Part shown: positions 17,846-26,961 of the stretch, one piece after another
Position numbering within the stretch: position 1 is the first letter of the stretch
Layout of the letters: each line of letters starts with the position of its first letter
Assembly: GCA_910578835.1 (NCBI GenBank)
Contig: CAJTSK010000028.1
Span: forward strand, 1-34,861
Direction: 5' to 3'
Length of the DNA: 34,861 nt
Source of the DNA: an uncultured Muribaculum sp.
GTDB taxonomy: Bacteria > Bacteroidota > Bacteroidia > Bacteroidales > Muribaculaceae
Program-made: the position numbers and the translations under genes
Notes under the pieces: generated by a model
What the model saw: only the letters and a program-made list of their open reading frames with translations
The model's database searches: none
Told to the model about the DNA's origin: nothing

Positions 17846-18226
17846 ATGAGCAGTTTACCTTTAAAAGAAAATCTAAAAAAATATACCGACATTGAATCTT
17901 GCCCGATAAGAAATATAATTTCTCGCTTCTCGGGTAAATGGTCAATACTGATTTTGTGTGTACTCGCTGAAAATGAAACGACACGATTCAATGAGATAAT
18001 GAAAGCTATTCCCGACATTTCACCAAAGGTGCTTACAGAAACTTTGAAAAACCTGGAATCAGACGGACTTCTGTCGCGCAAACTCTATGCAGAGATACCA
18101 CCTCGCACAGAATATTCGCTCACCGACATGGGCAAAAGTCTTATGCCATTGATAAGCGATCTTATATCGTGGGCGGCAGAACACTTTGATGTTATAGCAT
18201 CGTCACGCAACTCAGGCAAAAGATAG
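17846..18226 (+). CDS. HxlR-family transcriptional regulator
   Basis: About 126 residues from ATG 17846. The winged-helix HxlR domain is complete: CPIRNIISRFSGKWSILIL, RFNEIMKAIPDISPKVLTETLKNLESDGLLSRKLYAEIPPRTEYSLTDMGKSLMPLI. Many HxlR regulators sense reactive electrophiles through an N-terminal cysteine; one Cys (in ESCPIRN) is at that position. It is divergent from the cupin gene across a palindrome-rich region, the usual arrangement for a regulator and its target. The ATG is only a few nt from the best -7 box, so the mRNA may be nearly leaderless. Confidence 0.92.
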   Translation: MSSLPLKENLKKYTDIESCPIRNIISRFSGKWSILILCVLAENETTRFNEIMKAIPDISPKVLTETLKNLESDGLLSRKLYAEIPPRTEYSLTDMGKSLMPLISDLISWAAEHFDVIASSRNSGKR

Positions 18227-18308
18227 GCAGATGTATTTCTGACAAGAAACAATCATCTGCCTACCCGGTCAATTCGTCCGCCGGTTTCTACATCCTGTCA
18301 GAATTTGA

Positions 18309-18339
18309 TTGCAAAAGGTCGACCCTACTGCGAACTTTG
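18309..18339 (+). promoter_or_regulatory. Promoter of the outer-membrane barrel gene
   Basis: -33 TTG at 18309-18311, a 20-nt spacer and a -7 box GAACTTTG at 18332-18339 (one mismatch to TAnnTTTG). The TTG is the -33 element, so a start codon there is unlikely and the real start is ATG 18354 or 18357. Confidence 0.6.
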
Positions 18340-18353
18340 CATCAAAAAAGATT

Positions 18354-19259
18354 ATGATGAAGAGTGCCGCTGTCGCGATAATTACATGTGTATTAACCTT
18401 CATGGCTCAATTACACGCCCAACAAGTGGAGATTTCAACCGACTATCTTTCACGTACCGCATTTACCGACCATGACGATAATCGCTACGGAAAAGGAGAG
18501 ATGAACTGGTACAAGCTGAAATACATACAACCTCTGTCGGTCAAAGTCAATGACAATGGTGAGCCTATCATATGGACCGCTTCGCTCAATAGCAAATATG
18601 CCCGTCTGAGAAACTATGGAGAGGCAGCGCTGGAAAATCCCGATGAAGTAATCAACGCCGGAGTAAACATTACCCACATACGACCACTCTCAAAAAAATG
18701 GAGCCTCATAGCCACCATCGGCGCAGGCATATACAGCAATCCGGCAGAAATAAACCTTAACAGCATACTCGCCAACGGCGGCTGCTTATTTATCTACCGG
18801 TTTAACCGCAATTTCAGCTTAGGAGCCGGCATAGGACTCACCAATTCCTACGGTATACCGATGGTGGCTCCGATGATGTATATCAGGTGGCAGACCGCAG
18901 GGCGATTTCAGTTTGACCTGAACATATCAAGCGGATTGCGACTTGCCGCATCGACACGTTTTGGCAAACATGTCAAGCTCACATGGGATATGCTCAACAT
19001 GGATGGAATGTCATCGGTAATAACCGATGATGGGTGTACCCGGCTCTATTCATCGATGATGATAAGTTCGTTTATCACGCCGGAAGTCTATATCTCATCT
19101 CGTGTAAGCCTGTTTGTCGACGGTGGAGTAACAATTGCTCGCGCCTGCCAGACCACGAAGCGCAAGATAAAATACATGTTTGAAGAGCAAAAAGAAGAAG
19201 ACCAGCGCAGTTTTAATCCCGCGTGGCATGTGGGAGGCGGTATCAGATACGGTTTTTAA
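18354..19259 (+). CDS. DUF6268-like outer membrane beta-barrel protein
   Basis: About 301 residues from ATG 18354. A signal peptide (MMKSAAVAIITCVLTFMAQLHA) is followed by alternating amphipathic strands (KWSLIATIGAGIYS, FSLGAGIGLTNSYG, FQFDLNISSGLRLAAST). The C terminus is aromatic (GGGIRYGF), the mark of an outer-membrane barrel recognised by BAM. The layout with conserved HIRPLSKKWS and GGCLFIYRFN blocks recalls DUF6268 proteins of Bacteroidetes; function unknown. The upstream in-frame TTG is rejected because it is part of the promoter. Confidence 0.82.
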   Translation: MMKSAAVAIITCVLTFMAQLHAQQVEISTDYLSRTAFTDHDDNRYGKGEMNWYKLKYIQPLSVKVNDNGEPIIWTASLNSKYARLRNYGEAALENPDEVINAGVNITHIRPLSKKWSLIATIGAGIYSNPAEINLNSILANGGCLFIYRFNRNFSLGAGIGLTNSYGIPMVAPMMYIRWQTAGRFQFDLNISSGLRLAASTRFGKHVKLTWDMLNMDGMSSVITDDGCTRLYSSMMISSFITPEVYISSRVSLFVDGGVTIARACQTTKRKIKYMFEEQKEEDQRSFNPAWHVGGGIRYGF

Positions 19260-19275
19260 CCGCTCCTCAAGCTGC

Positions 19276-20295
19276 TTATTGATGAGAACGAATGAATGCC
19301 GATGAATGAGTGACAGCCTCGCGGAATGCCGCCGGCTGTCCGGCAACGGTGATAAACAGATGCACGGTGCCGGGTATCACACTATAATCGGTCTCGACTC
19401 CAAGATTTCTTATGCGATATGCAAACTCTTGCCCCTGGTCTTTCAATATATCATAATCAGCCGCCATCAACATCACCGGAGGCAATTGCTCAAGTTGGCT
19501 ATCGGACGCCAATGCCGGCGACACCAACGGATTGCCATAATCGGAAGTATAGGCTTCGTTAAATGCGTTCATCAGTTCACTGTCGAGACCATATCCTGCT
19601 CCGTAGCTTTTCCAGCTTATAGAATTATCGTCAAACGCCTTGGTGACAGGATAAAACAGCACAAGGCTCTTAAACGTGTCTTTCGGAAAACTCATGGCTG
19701 CGGCAATTGCGAGATTGCCTCCTGAACTGTCGCCGCCAACCGAGACAGAGCCACACTTCCACGCGTCAAGACTGTCAAGAGCTACTTTGACAGAAGCGAT
19801 GCAGTCATCAAGTCCGGCGGGAAACGGATGTTCCGGAGCAAGCCGGTAATTAACCGCAAGCACCGCCACTCCCTTCCCGGCAAGAGCCGCACAATAGCGC
19901 GAGCAACTATTGATACTGCCGATAGTCCATCCTCCGCCATGAAAATACACCAGCAGCGGTATCGTTTCATTACTATAGCGGTCACTTCTAAAAAGAGTGA
20001 GAGTGTCGTTTATCACAACACGCGACACCCCGTCAGGAAGTGCAGTGACAGCGTTACGCGAATTTCTCACCTCATTGAGCGCATCACTGTCTCCGTCGAT
20101 AGCCTTCCTGATTGCATTAGTCTGTCGTTGCTGCAATCCGTAAGGCAATGATGATAAAAACGATTCAGTCTCCTGAAAGAACACATTGTCGACGTCGTTT
20201 AAACTCAATGCGCTAACAAGCGCCAAAAGCATCAATATAATCTTCACAATTATCCGGGCAATCAAATTATCAAAACAAAAGAAAGCGCAAAACAT
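19276..20295 (-). CDS. Secreted or membrane-anchored alpha/beta hydrolase (HSL/lipase family)
   Basis: 339 residues. Oxyanion-hole motif HGGGW at 119-123, nucleophile elbow GDSSGG with Ser190, acid Asp282 in DYDILKDQ and His312 in GTVHLF complete the triad. YRLAPEHPFPA is typical of the hormone-sensitive lipase family. A hydrophobic N terminus (IARIIVKIILMLLALVSALS) indicates export or anchoring; an internal Met at 22 is an alternative start. Likely an esterase on small acyl esters; substrate unknown. It converges with the barrel gene, with only 16 nt between the stops. Confidence 0.9.
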   Translation of the reverse strand: MFCAFFCFDNLIARIIVKIILMLLALVSALSLNDVDNVFFQETESFLSSLPYGLQQRQTNAIRKAIDGDSDALNEVRNSRNAVTALPDGVSRVVINDTLTLFRSDRYSNETIPLLVYFHGGGWTIGSINSCSRYCAALAGKGVAVLAVNYRLAPEHPFPAGLDDCIASVKVALDSLDAWKCGSVSVGGDSSGGNLAIAAAMSFPKDTFKSLVLFYPVTKAFDDNSISWKSYGAGYGLDSELMNAFNEAYTSDYGNPLVSPALASDSQLEQLPPVMLMAADYDILKDQGQEFAYRIRNLGVETDYSVIPGTVHLFITVAGQPAAFREAVTHSSAFIRSHQ

Positions 20296-20332
20296 TGCTT
20301 CTTAACAATGTCAATGACAGCTTTACCTGCCA

Positions 20333-20370
20333 CAAATGTAGTAAAAAATCATCTGATTTTTGTAAATTTG
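20333..20370. promoter_or_regulatory. Divergent overlapping -7 boxes
   Basis: CAAATGTA at 20333-20340 is a minus strand TACATTTG box for the hydrolase, giving a ~34-nt leader. TAAATTTG at 20363-20370 is a plus strand box for the small membrane gene at 20399. Neither has a clear TTG at -33. Confidence 0.45.
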
Positions 20371-20398
20371 TATCCATTGACAACATATTGCAATCAAA

Positions 20399-20638
20399 AT
20401 GATACGCATTAATAACATCAACCTTGGATTCACAGCGTTTTCAACAATACTACTGTTTATCACGCTCAGCATATGCGCGGTGACAGCAACCTGCCACCAT
20501 ACCGAACCGGAATCATCCGTGTCTCTATCATCATTGCTGGCAAATGAAAGCATGGCATTGCTGGCGACGCTGATTTACGGCATATGTGCCCATTTCGCGG
20601 TCGCAGCCATCAACTATATAAAAAAGAAAAACGCCTGA
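20399..20638 (+). CDS. Small two-helix membrane protein
   Basis: 79 residues with hydrophobic helices at about 10-32 and 51-72, separated by a Ser/Glu-rich loop (HHTEPESSVSLSSLL), and a basic tail (YIKKKNA). The best-placed promoter box ends 28 nt before the ATG. Family unknown; the reading frame could be fortuitous, but the topology and promoter argue for a real gene. Confidence 0.55.
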   Translation: MIRINNINLGFTAFSTILLFITLSICAVTATCHHTEPESSVSLSSLLANESMALLATLIYGICAHFAVAAINYIKKKNA

Positions 20639-20715
20639 TTGACATTACGCCCGACTGATGGCATCCACGATTACAATCATTAATAATGTTTAAGCTATTT
20701 AATACCTTTACATTA

Positions 20716-20745
20716 TTGATTATATCAAAATATTTTCTAATTTTG
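20716..20745 (+). promoter_or_regulatory. Promoter of the zeta-toxin-like gene
   Basis: -33 TTG at 20716-20718, 19-nt spacer, exact -7 box TAATTTTG at 20738-20745. The box ends 5 nt before ATG 20751, so the transcript is nearly leaderless unless translation starts at ATG 20766. Confidence 0.7.
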
Positions 20746-20750
20746 TGGAT

Positions 20751-21326
20751 ATGACATACCCTACAATGTATATTATCGCCGGATGTAATGGTGCAGGCAA
20801 GACAACTGCAGCATTCTCAATCCTGCCCGACATTCTGGACTGCCGGCAATTTGTCAATGCCGACGAAATAGCCAAAGGGTTGTCGCCATTTGACCCCGCG
20901 TCAGTGGCAATAGAGGCTGGACGCACGATGCTAAAGCGCATCGCCGAATTACTGCCACGCAAAAATACATTTTCAATCGAGACCACGCTTGCAACAAAAT
21001 CATATGTCGATTATATCAGGAAAGCTCATGATTTTGGTTACAAAGTAGTGTTGCTATTCTTCTTTCTTGATTCACCACAGCTTGCAATACGCCGCGTGGC
21101 ACAGCGCGTATCGGAAGGCGGACACGACATACCGGTTCACGTAATATTACGACGCTATGCGGCAGGAATCAAAAATCTGTTTAAACTCTTCATCCCTGTA
21201 GTTGACTACTGGATGATTGCAAATAATAGTAACGTAACCTCTAAAATCATAGCCACCACTGACAATATTTATGACAAAGACACTTTTATAAAGCTTAAAA
21301 ACTATGTCGGAAAAAGAACGAAATGA
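20751..21326 (+). CDS. Zeta-toxin-like P-loop kinase
   Basis: About 191 residues. Walker A GCNGAGKTT at 11-19, then FVNADEIA, FSIETTLA and RVSEGGHDIP..ILRRY in the order expected of zeta-toxin-like kinases. Epsilon/zeta toxins phosphorylate the 3' hydroxyl of UDP-N-acetylglucosamine precursors; that activity is known for the family and only inferred here, since many chromosomal relatives are uncharacterised. The first ATG (20751) follows the promoter closely; ATG 20766 just before YIIAGCNG is an alternative. The gene overlaps a short downstream gene by 23 bp, consistent with a toxin-antitoxin pair in toxin-first order. Confidence 0.85.
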   Translation: MTYPTMYIIAGCNGAGKTTAAFSILPDILDCRQFVNADEIAKGLSPFDPASVAIEAGRTMLKRIAELLPRKNTFSIETTLATKSYVDYIRKAHDFGYKVVLLFFFLDSPQLAIRRVAQRVSEGGHDIPVHVILRRYAAGIKNLFKLFIPVVDYWMIANNSNVTSKIIATTDNIYDKDTFIKLKNYVGKRTK

Positions 21327-21486
21327 AATCTTCAACAAAATAGTAACCGGACTACACCAGTCCAACGAAGCGATGCTCCGTGCCAAAAAAGCCCGTGGGG
21401 AAAAAGTATGCTACTCGTCCCCCGACGGCAAGCCCTACACCATCACCGCCCGCACCGCTCTCAAAAAATTTCTCTCCCAATCCTGA
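21304..21486 (+). CDS. Small partner protein of the zeta-toxin-like kinase, possible antitoxin
   Basis: 60 residues, basic (KKARGEK, ALKKFLSQS), with an N-terminal helix (EKERNEIFNKIVTGLHQSNEAMLRAKKARG) and a short C-terminal part after SPDGKPYTITA. Its start lies 23 bp inside the kinase gene. It does not resemble the classical epsilon antitoxin, so the antitoxin role rests on position and size only. A hairpin terminator follows. Confidence 0.65.
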   Translation: MSEKERNEIFNKIVTGLHQSNEAMLRAKKARGEKVCYSSPDGKPYTITARTALKKFLSQS

Positions 21487-21531
21487 TTCCCCCCTAATTA
21501 ATTTAATAAGAAACGACACCACTTAAAAACA

Positions 21532-21574
21532 CAAAAGAGTCAGCACCGAAATATTTCTTGTGCCGACTCTTTTG
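21532..21574. terminator. Bidirectional terminator at the end of the polysaccharide operon
   Basis: Arms CAAAAGAGTC-A-GCAC (21532-21546) and GTGC-C-GACTCTTTTG (21560-21574), with 14 base pairs and one mismatch, flanked by A and T runs. It lies between the toxin-like pair (+) and the last glycosyltransferase (-) and can serve both. Confidence 0.85.
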
Positions 21575-21600
21575 ATCCTTCACTATCTTTCCTTATATAT

Positions 21601-22769
21601 CTACCCGATACCTCCGCTCTTGATAAAGTCGCGGAATTGCCGTGATATAATCTGTGGCGACAAGTGGTCGATTACATATTGCCGGGCACGACCACCCATC
21701 ACTATACGAGCCTCCCTGTCATCAAGAAGGCTCTTCAGCCCCGCAATCCATTGACTTGTCGAGTCGTAGATGGCTATCTCATTATTGGCTATTGTCAGCC
21801 CCTCGGCTCCCACAGGGGTTGTCGCCACGCAACATCCGTGAGACATCGCCTGAATAATCTTGTTTTGGATTCCGGCACCGGTAAGCATGGGTGCCACAAC
21901 AATGGTTGCATCAAGAAAATACGGGACTATACTTTCGACAAAGCCAGTCACATTTACACCGTCGACGTCGCCCAATCTCCTTACCTGTTCGGCAGGATTA
22001 GCACCGATAATAGTAAAATTCAGTCCCGGATATGCTTTACGCAACACAGGGAATATCTCATTGACAAAAAAAGTGACGGCAACGATATTGGGGTCATAAC
22101 TCATCTTCCCCACAAAGATTATATTGCCGGATGACACATGACGCGACACCTCTTCTTCAGGCGGTATCTTCACCATATTGCCTACGGTATGAATCATTTT
22201 GCACATGACTGGATATAATTGTTATCGACATCAGATATAATCGCGCAACTGTCAAAGACTTCGAGACACTGCTGCTCGTAACGCCGACACCGTCGGTAGT
22301 CGATTGAATAGATTAGACGTTTTAAGCCTTTTGCCTTACGGCGCGCCTTGTCATAGTTCATCGATATGGCATCGACAAAATCAAGGTATTTCACTACAGG
22401 ATAGCGGCGACCATACTCAGCGGTGCGTATATTGTTGCAGAATACGGCATCATACTCCCCTATGATAGAATCAATCTTTTTAGCCACACCCCGCGAATAA
22501 TAATAGTTGACCTGAAGCGGCAGCCGGTTAAACAGAAACCGCAATGTCAATACATAATGCTTCAACCGGCTTATGGGAAAACGGTAGGTTCGCCCTACGG
22601 AGGCTATATATTTCCCCACCTCCCCATCTTCATTGTCGGGAGTAAGATACAATACATCGACATCAAATTGTTGGCACAGCAACTCAAGCTGTTGCGCCGT
22701 ACGTATCTGGTCGCCGCCCGTTATCGGGAAAATGGGTCGCGACGAGATAAACAGCATCTTTTTTGCCAT
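21601..22769 (-). pseudogene. GT4 glycosyltransferase, split by a one-base frameshift
   Basis: The first half (22194-22769) is the N-terminal Rossmann domain of a GT-B transferase (MLFISSRPIFPITGGDQIRT). The second half (21601-22206) is the nucleotide-sugar domain with FVGKMSYDPN, GFVESIVPYF and a GT4 E-x7-E-like region at MLTGAGIQNKIIQAMSHGCCVATT. Frame one stops at CAK* exactly where frame two begins. Restoring one A to the AAAA run (TTTT at 22197-22200 on the + strand) gives QSCAKMIHTVGNMV and a full ~390-residue enzyme. Hence either a homopolymer error, a real mutation or slippage-based phase variation. Its GC content is higher than that of the cassette before it. Confidence 0.85.
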
Positions 22770-22873
22770 AAGATTATAAATAAAATGTATCGAAGAATCC
22801 TTATAAAGTTGTGTTTCTCAAGGCATCAGCCACTCCAATACAATGGAATAGAAGATATAAATTGAATTCTATT

Positions 22874-24010
22874 TTATGACTCTTTTAAAGCGGACGAAAT
22901 AGTTTTTTTGATAAAATCAATAGACTCTTTCCGACAATTGCTCAAATTCTTATTAATTTCATCCCAATTAATTGGCGCAAGTGTTTTATGTGATACAAAT
23001 GTATCTCCGACAATTCTCTCCTCCAAATCAAATTGTTTCATAATGCTATTCATCCTAATATTAAATTTGTTAGGAGAAATCGAAATGAAATCTTTATTAA
23101 AATTAATAGAGAATGCCGTACCGTGGAAAGAGCTAACCACAACAAAAGAAGCACCGTTTAATAAGCTGAGGAATGTTTCTACGGATGCAAGACTATAAAT
23201 TTTATCAAACTTAAATTTATTAACGTCAACAGGATATGTAGCACAAACTACATAAACCCTTAAATTCATCTCTTGTGCGAGTTTTTTTGCTTGGGTGAAA
23301 ATAAACTCATTATTGAATCTTTCAACAGAATATACTAACAAATATTTGTTATTTGTCTCGGTCTTTTGTCTTATATTTAATAATTGCAACCATTCACCAG
23401 CAGACAGTAATAGGGATGGGTCAAGTACATGAGTGGCATCTGGAAAACCAATTGACCTAATATACTCTGTGGTCTGAGCTTCCCTTACAGATATTGCAAA
23501 ATATTTGTTTAATAGTTTTTTAATATCATCTAATTCAGAATCATCAAATTTATATAGTCCAGAAGAGGCTGCATAAGCTATGCGGGGACACTTTGCAAAA
23601 TCAAGAAAGAAAGCATAATCTATCCCCCCATTATATGAACTATTCCAAATCTGATCACTTCCGCTTATTGCAACATCAAGAATAGGAGAATGCCTTTTTA
23701 AATCATCTATTGATGTAAATTTTCGAGTAAAGGAAAAACGTTTTCTCAAAATTCTCCTTATGCGAAATCGTAAAGCAGCATAAAATGTTAATGCAGACAT
23801 AGCATATAAGAATCGTTTGAACAGATTCCCCAACGATTTATCTTTTAAGAATGTCTTCACCTTATTCATTGTTGTAAAAGCCTCTCTCCAATAATTGATA
23901 AAAACAACCTTATAACCAAGAGATTCTATTATCGAACCTAATGCATAGGCTTGAAGAATGCTGCCGAAATTAGTTATATCTAAAATTGTGATTATTCCAA
24001 TTTTTTTCAT
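22874..24010 (-). CDS. Polysaccharide pyruvyl transferase family protein
   Basis: 378 residues. N-terminal KIGIITILDITNFGSILQAYAL and central ISGSDQIWN, YAASSG, ISVREAQTTEYI and HVLDPSLLLS are the diagnostic blocks of the PS_pyruv_trans family; VSSFHGTAFSI near the C terminus completes it. Such enzymes transfer pyruvate from phosphoenolpyruvate to sugar residues, giving acidic ketals on exopolysaccharide. The cytoplasmic location fits modification of lipid-linked repeat units. It lies 13 nt after the upstream GT2 gene; 104 nt without a gene separate it from the GT4 gene. Confidence 0.9.
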   Translation of the reverse strand: MKKIGIITILDITNFGSILQAYALGSIIESLGYKVVFINYWREAFTTMNKVKTFLKDKSLGNLFKRFLYAMSALTFYAALRFRIRRILRKRFSFTRKFTSIDDLKRHSPILDVAISGSDQIWNSSYNGGIDYAFFLDFAKCPRIAYAASSGLYKFDDSELDDIKKLLNKYFAISVREAQTTEYIRSIGFPDATHVLDPSLLLSAGEWLQLLNIRQKTETNNKYLLVYSVERFNNEFIFTQAKKLAQEMNLRVYVVCATYPVDVNKFKFDKIYSLASVETFLSLLNGASFVVVSSFHGTAFSINFNKDFISISPNKFNIRMNSIMKQFDLEERIVGDTFVSHKTLAPINWDEINKNLSNCRKESIDFIKKTISSALKES

Positions 24011-24023
24011 ATGTGCGATATAT

Positions 24024-25016
24024 TTAATTTACACTATTTCGTTTGATTATATTTTTCCTTATTGAAAAGAGCCTTGTTAAAATTGCAGGAGATATTGCAC
24101 AACCAACTAATAATCCTTTTTTATATAGTGAGATTCCTGTCATGCCAATAATTTTCCACATATTACTACGAACATATTTTAAGCACTTTATATAATATTC
24201 TCTATACTCAGATTGCTTTCCACATTCCCGGATTTTAACTACAGCCCCCATATTAAATTGACAAATATGCCAATTAAGCATTTTTTCGACTTTTGGGGTT
24301 CTTATTTTTATGCTGGAAGCGATAATATCTAATGAGCGTTGTCCATTAACTAATTTAGAAATACTAAATTGTGTTGTTGCCGAATCATCATTATTCCGTC
24401 TATAATTATAATATTTCTTTGAGCCAACTGCAACCCCATTAGATGCTTGTGCTGCCATACAAATAAAATGCAGACCTTCACCATAAAAAAGTTCTGGTTT
24501 GAATTGTATATTGTTTTCTGTAAGAAAATCTCTACAGAAAATCTTATTCCAACAACCAACTATTAGTTTCGGCGAAAGGAAAAGAGCAAGAGCATCTTCA
24601 GCGGTCAGTATTTCAACATTGTCTTTGTCTTCAATTTCTTCTTTAGATTTAGTTTTACATTTTGAAGAAATAGCGATGCTAACATGATTAGACTCAATTA
24701 GCTTTACCAGATAGGCTATGTATTCTTTATGTATAAAATCATCGGCATCAATAAAGACACAATACTTTCCTTTCGCAGCACTAACTCCCACATTCCTTGA
24801 ATAACTCACCCCTTTGTTCTGATTATGAATTATCTGTAGCCGACAATCTTGTTTTGCAAGTTCATCAAGAATATATCCAGAGTTATCAGTTGAGCCATCA
24901 TCAACCGCTATAATCTCTATGTTGGAATATGATTGTGAAATAATGGAATTAATACACTGTGAAACATATTTTTCACAGTTGTATACTGGTACAATTACTG
25001 AAACTAATGAGTGCAT
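24024..25016 (-). CDS. GT2-family glycosyltransferase
   Basis: 330 residues, GT-A fold. The N terminus VSVIVPVYNCEKYVSQCINSI, then IEIIAVDDGSTDNS (nucleotide-binding Asp) and the metal-binding DADD (FIDADDFIHK) define GT2. No membrane helix is clear, although the C-terminal region (GLLVGCAISPAILTRLF) is hydrophobic and may associate with the membrane. Adds one sugar to the undecaprenyl-linked repeat unit; donor unknown. It follows the preceding transferase by 32 nt. Confidence 0.92.
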   Translation of the reverse strand: MHSLVSVIVPVYNCEKYVSQCINSIISQSYSNIEIIAVDDGSTDNSGYILDELAKQDCRLQIIHNQNKGVSYSRNVGVSAAKGKYCVFIDADDFIHKEYIAYLVKLIESNHVSIAISSKCKTKSKEEIEDKDNVEILTAEDALALFLSPKLIVGCWNKIFCRDFLTENNIQFKPELFYGEGLHFICMAAQASNGVAVGSKKYYNYRRNNDDSATTQFSISKLVNGQRSLDIIASSIKIRTPKVEKMLNWHICQFNMGAVVKIRECGKQSEYREYYIKCLKYVRSNMWKIIGMTGISLYKKGLLVGCAISPAILTRLFSIRKNIIKRNSVN

Positions 25017-25048
25017 TATGATTAAAAATTGTGCTGTGATATAAATAT

Positions 25049-25840
25049 TTATCGTTTCGCAAAATATCCTTTATGTGTCATAGATATCATTTCAGTGAAA
25101 GAACCGTTGCATTTATACTTTGGATATTTCGTTACAACTTGATACCAGATATACACATACCCCAAAAAGGAGCCTAACATTCGCCGAGACGTCCATCCTA
25201 GATTAAGCATATATTCTTTAGTAAATCCATGAAACCATTGTCCTTGACTTGGTATCATAGTGCCCAATATAGCAGGAGTATAAGTTAGTTTAAGTTTCTT
25301 CTTTTTGCATTCTAACAAAAACTTCACCTCTTCACCACCTCCATTTCCAGTTCCGCTTCCCATCTTTTCATCAAAAGAGATTGATGCATCATTTACTTTT
25401 TCTCGTAAAAAAGTAACTTGTGGAGAACTCGTTTTCAATATTTGCCTCAAGCCTACATTTGGGCTTCTTTTACAAGGATATTTTTTATCGCTATCTTTTC
25501 TTTCTAGAGAAAAAAGAATTACATCGCCCTTATTATTTGCATATTCCGATGAAACGAGATCAATTAAATTATCAGGATAAAACATGTCATCGTCACTAAT
25601 TATACAAATATCCGCATTTGAATTCCTTAAAGCCATATTTCTTGACCGGGAAAGCCCCCGCTCTTTTGTTGATATAAATACAGCATTACATTCATCACCA
25701 TGCTTATTTTTAAATGTGAACTCATTGTGAGCCTCATGATTACATTGATTTACAACAACAACATCACATTGAATATTGCACTTTTCAATAATGGAAAAGT
25801 CAGTTTGGTGCATGCAGGATAATAATACCGCTATCTTCAT
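25049..25840 (-). CDS. GT2-like glycosyltransferase (GT-A fold)
   Basis: About 263 residues from ATG 25840 (MKIAVLLSCMHQTDFSII). An in-frame extension to 26026 is rejected because it lies inside the polymerase gene and is out of frame with it. Core motifs are VVVVNQCN, RGLSRSRNMALRNSNADICIISDDDMFY (metal-binding DDD) and a glycine-rich GSGTGNGGGEEVKFLLEC acceptor-side region. Probable sugar transferase of the repeat unit. The start is 2 nt after the polymerase stop, so translation is coupled. Confidence 0.88.
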   Translation of the reverse strand: MKIAVLLSCMHQTDFSIIEKCNIQCDVVVVNQCNHEAHNEFTFKNKHGDECNAVFISTKERGLSRSRNMALRNSNADICIISDDDMFYPDNLIDLVSSEYANNKGDVILFSLERKDSDKKYPCKRSPNVGLRQILKTSSPQVTFLREKVNDASISFDEKMGSGTGNGGGEEVKFLLECKKKKLKLTYTPAILGTMIPSQGQWFHGFTKEYMLNLGWTSRRMLGSFLGYVYIWYQVVTKYPKYKCNGSFTEMISMTHKGYFAKR

Positions 25841-25842
25841 TG

Positions 25843-26934
25843 CTAAAAGTAAAATTGATATATTGATTGATAGGCATATTCTAAAGATGGGAATATGCAC
25901 GTTTTCAAAAAGTAGAACCCAATGATAAAGAGCATCACAAGAGATGAGTATAGCCTTTTTCGATGCCCGCTCTTCCATAACCACCTCAAGTAAAAGAAGA
26001 GCGGAAAGATTGAGAATAACAACCAATAGTCAGATATTCGACTAATTAATGTCAACCCTAATAATCCAATTCTTAAACTAAAACCAATAATGCCCCAAAC
26101 AAACAACTTTCTATGAAATTTAGAGAGATTATAATTATGGCTTTCTTTTATGGATAGGATGAAGAAAGGGATGTACATGTATTTCGTAATTATTTGAAGA
26201 CTATCTCTCCCGCCAATAGAGCCTCCTTCAATGTGCCAAGCATACGTAGGAGGTAAATAAGGGACCAATATGTCCAAGACGTTTATTGATAATACTAAGC
26301 CGGAAATAGTTCCAAAAACAAGTATAACATATAACCATGTATTAGATTGTCTCTCAATAATAGGAGAAAATAAAAAGATTAAATAGACAAAAGCTGCAAT
26401 ATGAAATGTTGCACATATAATAATCAAGATTACTCCTATAATCCATTTACGTTTAATTATCTCTATGGCTCCAACCGAACCGATATAAATGGCTATTGCT
26501 TGTCGCAAAATATTTAGTTGATTATTGAAAATTCCGGAAAATCCGATATACAGCAGGAGAAATATGAAAATATATCGTTTTGGGACACGAGCGAGATGAA
26601 TAAACAAAGCCAAGAAAAGAAAGCTTACAAAATAGAAAAATGCATATATGCCATTCCCACTTATGCCCAAATTCAGAAGTGCACGAACAGCATAAACGAA
26701 TCCAACCTCTCCAGTGTCAATATAATGTTGCAGACCATTACCATAAAAAAACTGAATATATGATGGATAATCAGTTCCAACATAATATTGCCCTCCACAA
26801 ATCACCACTCCAAACACCAAAAGCGGCAAATAGCTGAAGAACTCAGCAGATGACGAATATCTGTAATGGGAGGAAAGTTGCCCTATTCGGTATGAATATA
26901 CGACTGTAAATATAAGAAAAAGAAAAAAAATCAT
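25843..26934 (-). CDS. EpsG-type (Wzy-like) polysaccharide polymerase
   Basis: 363 residues, about ten membrane helices along the whole length. The EpsG signature is present: VGTDYPSYIQFF after the second helix and FNNQLNILRQAIAIYI in the middle. Predicted inner-membrane polymerase joining Wzx-flipped repeat units. Only one polymerase candidate is present, so it probably sets the linkage of the product. Base composition is AT-rich like its neighbours. Confidence 0.9.
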   Translation of the reverse strand: MIFFLFLIFTVVYSYRIGQLSSHYRYSSSAEFFSYLPLLVFGVVICGGQYYVGTDYPSYIQFFYGNGLQHYIDTGEVGFVYAVRALLNLGISGNGIYAFFYFVSFLFLALFIHLARVPKRYIFIFLLLYIGFSGIFNNQLNILRQAIAIYIGSVGAIEIIKRKWIIGVILIIICATFHIAAFVYLIFLFSPIIERQSNTWLYVILVFGTISGLVLSINVLDILVPYLPPTYAWHIEGGSIGGRDSLQIITKYMYIPFFILSIKESHNYNLSKFHRKLFVWGIIGFSLRIGLLGLTLISRISDYWLLFSIFPLFFYLRWLWKSGHRKRLYSSLVMLFIIGFYFLKTCIFPSLEYAYQSIYQFYF

Positions 26935-26961
26935 CGAAATATTTTTTCTTTTATGTTTGTG

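Noticed and set aside
25841..26026. In-frame N-terminal extension of the second GT2 gene
   Set aside because: Overlaps the EpsG-type polymerase in another frame; the GT-A fold starts naturally at ATG 25840.
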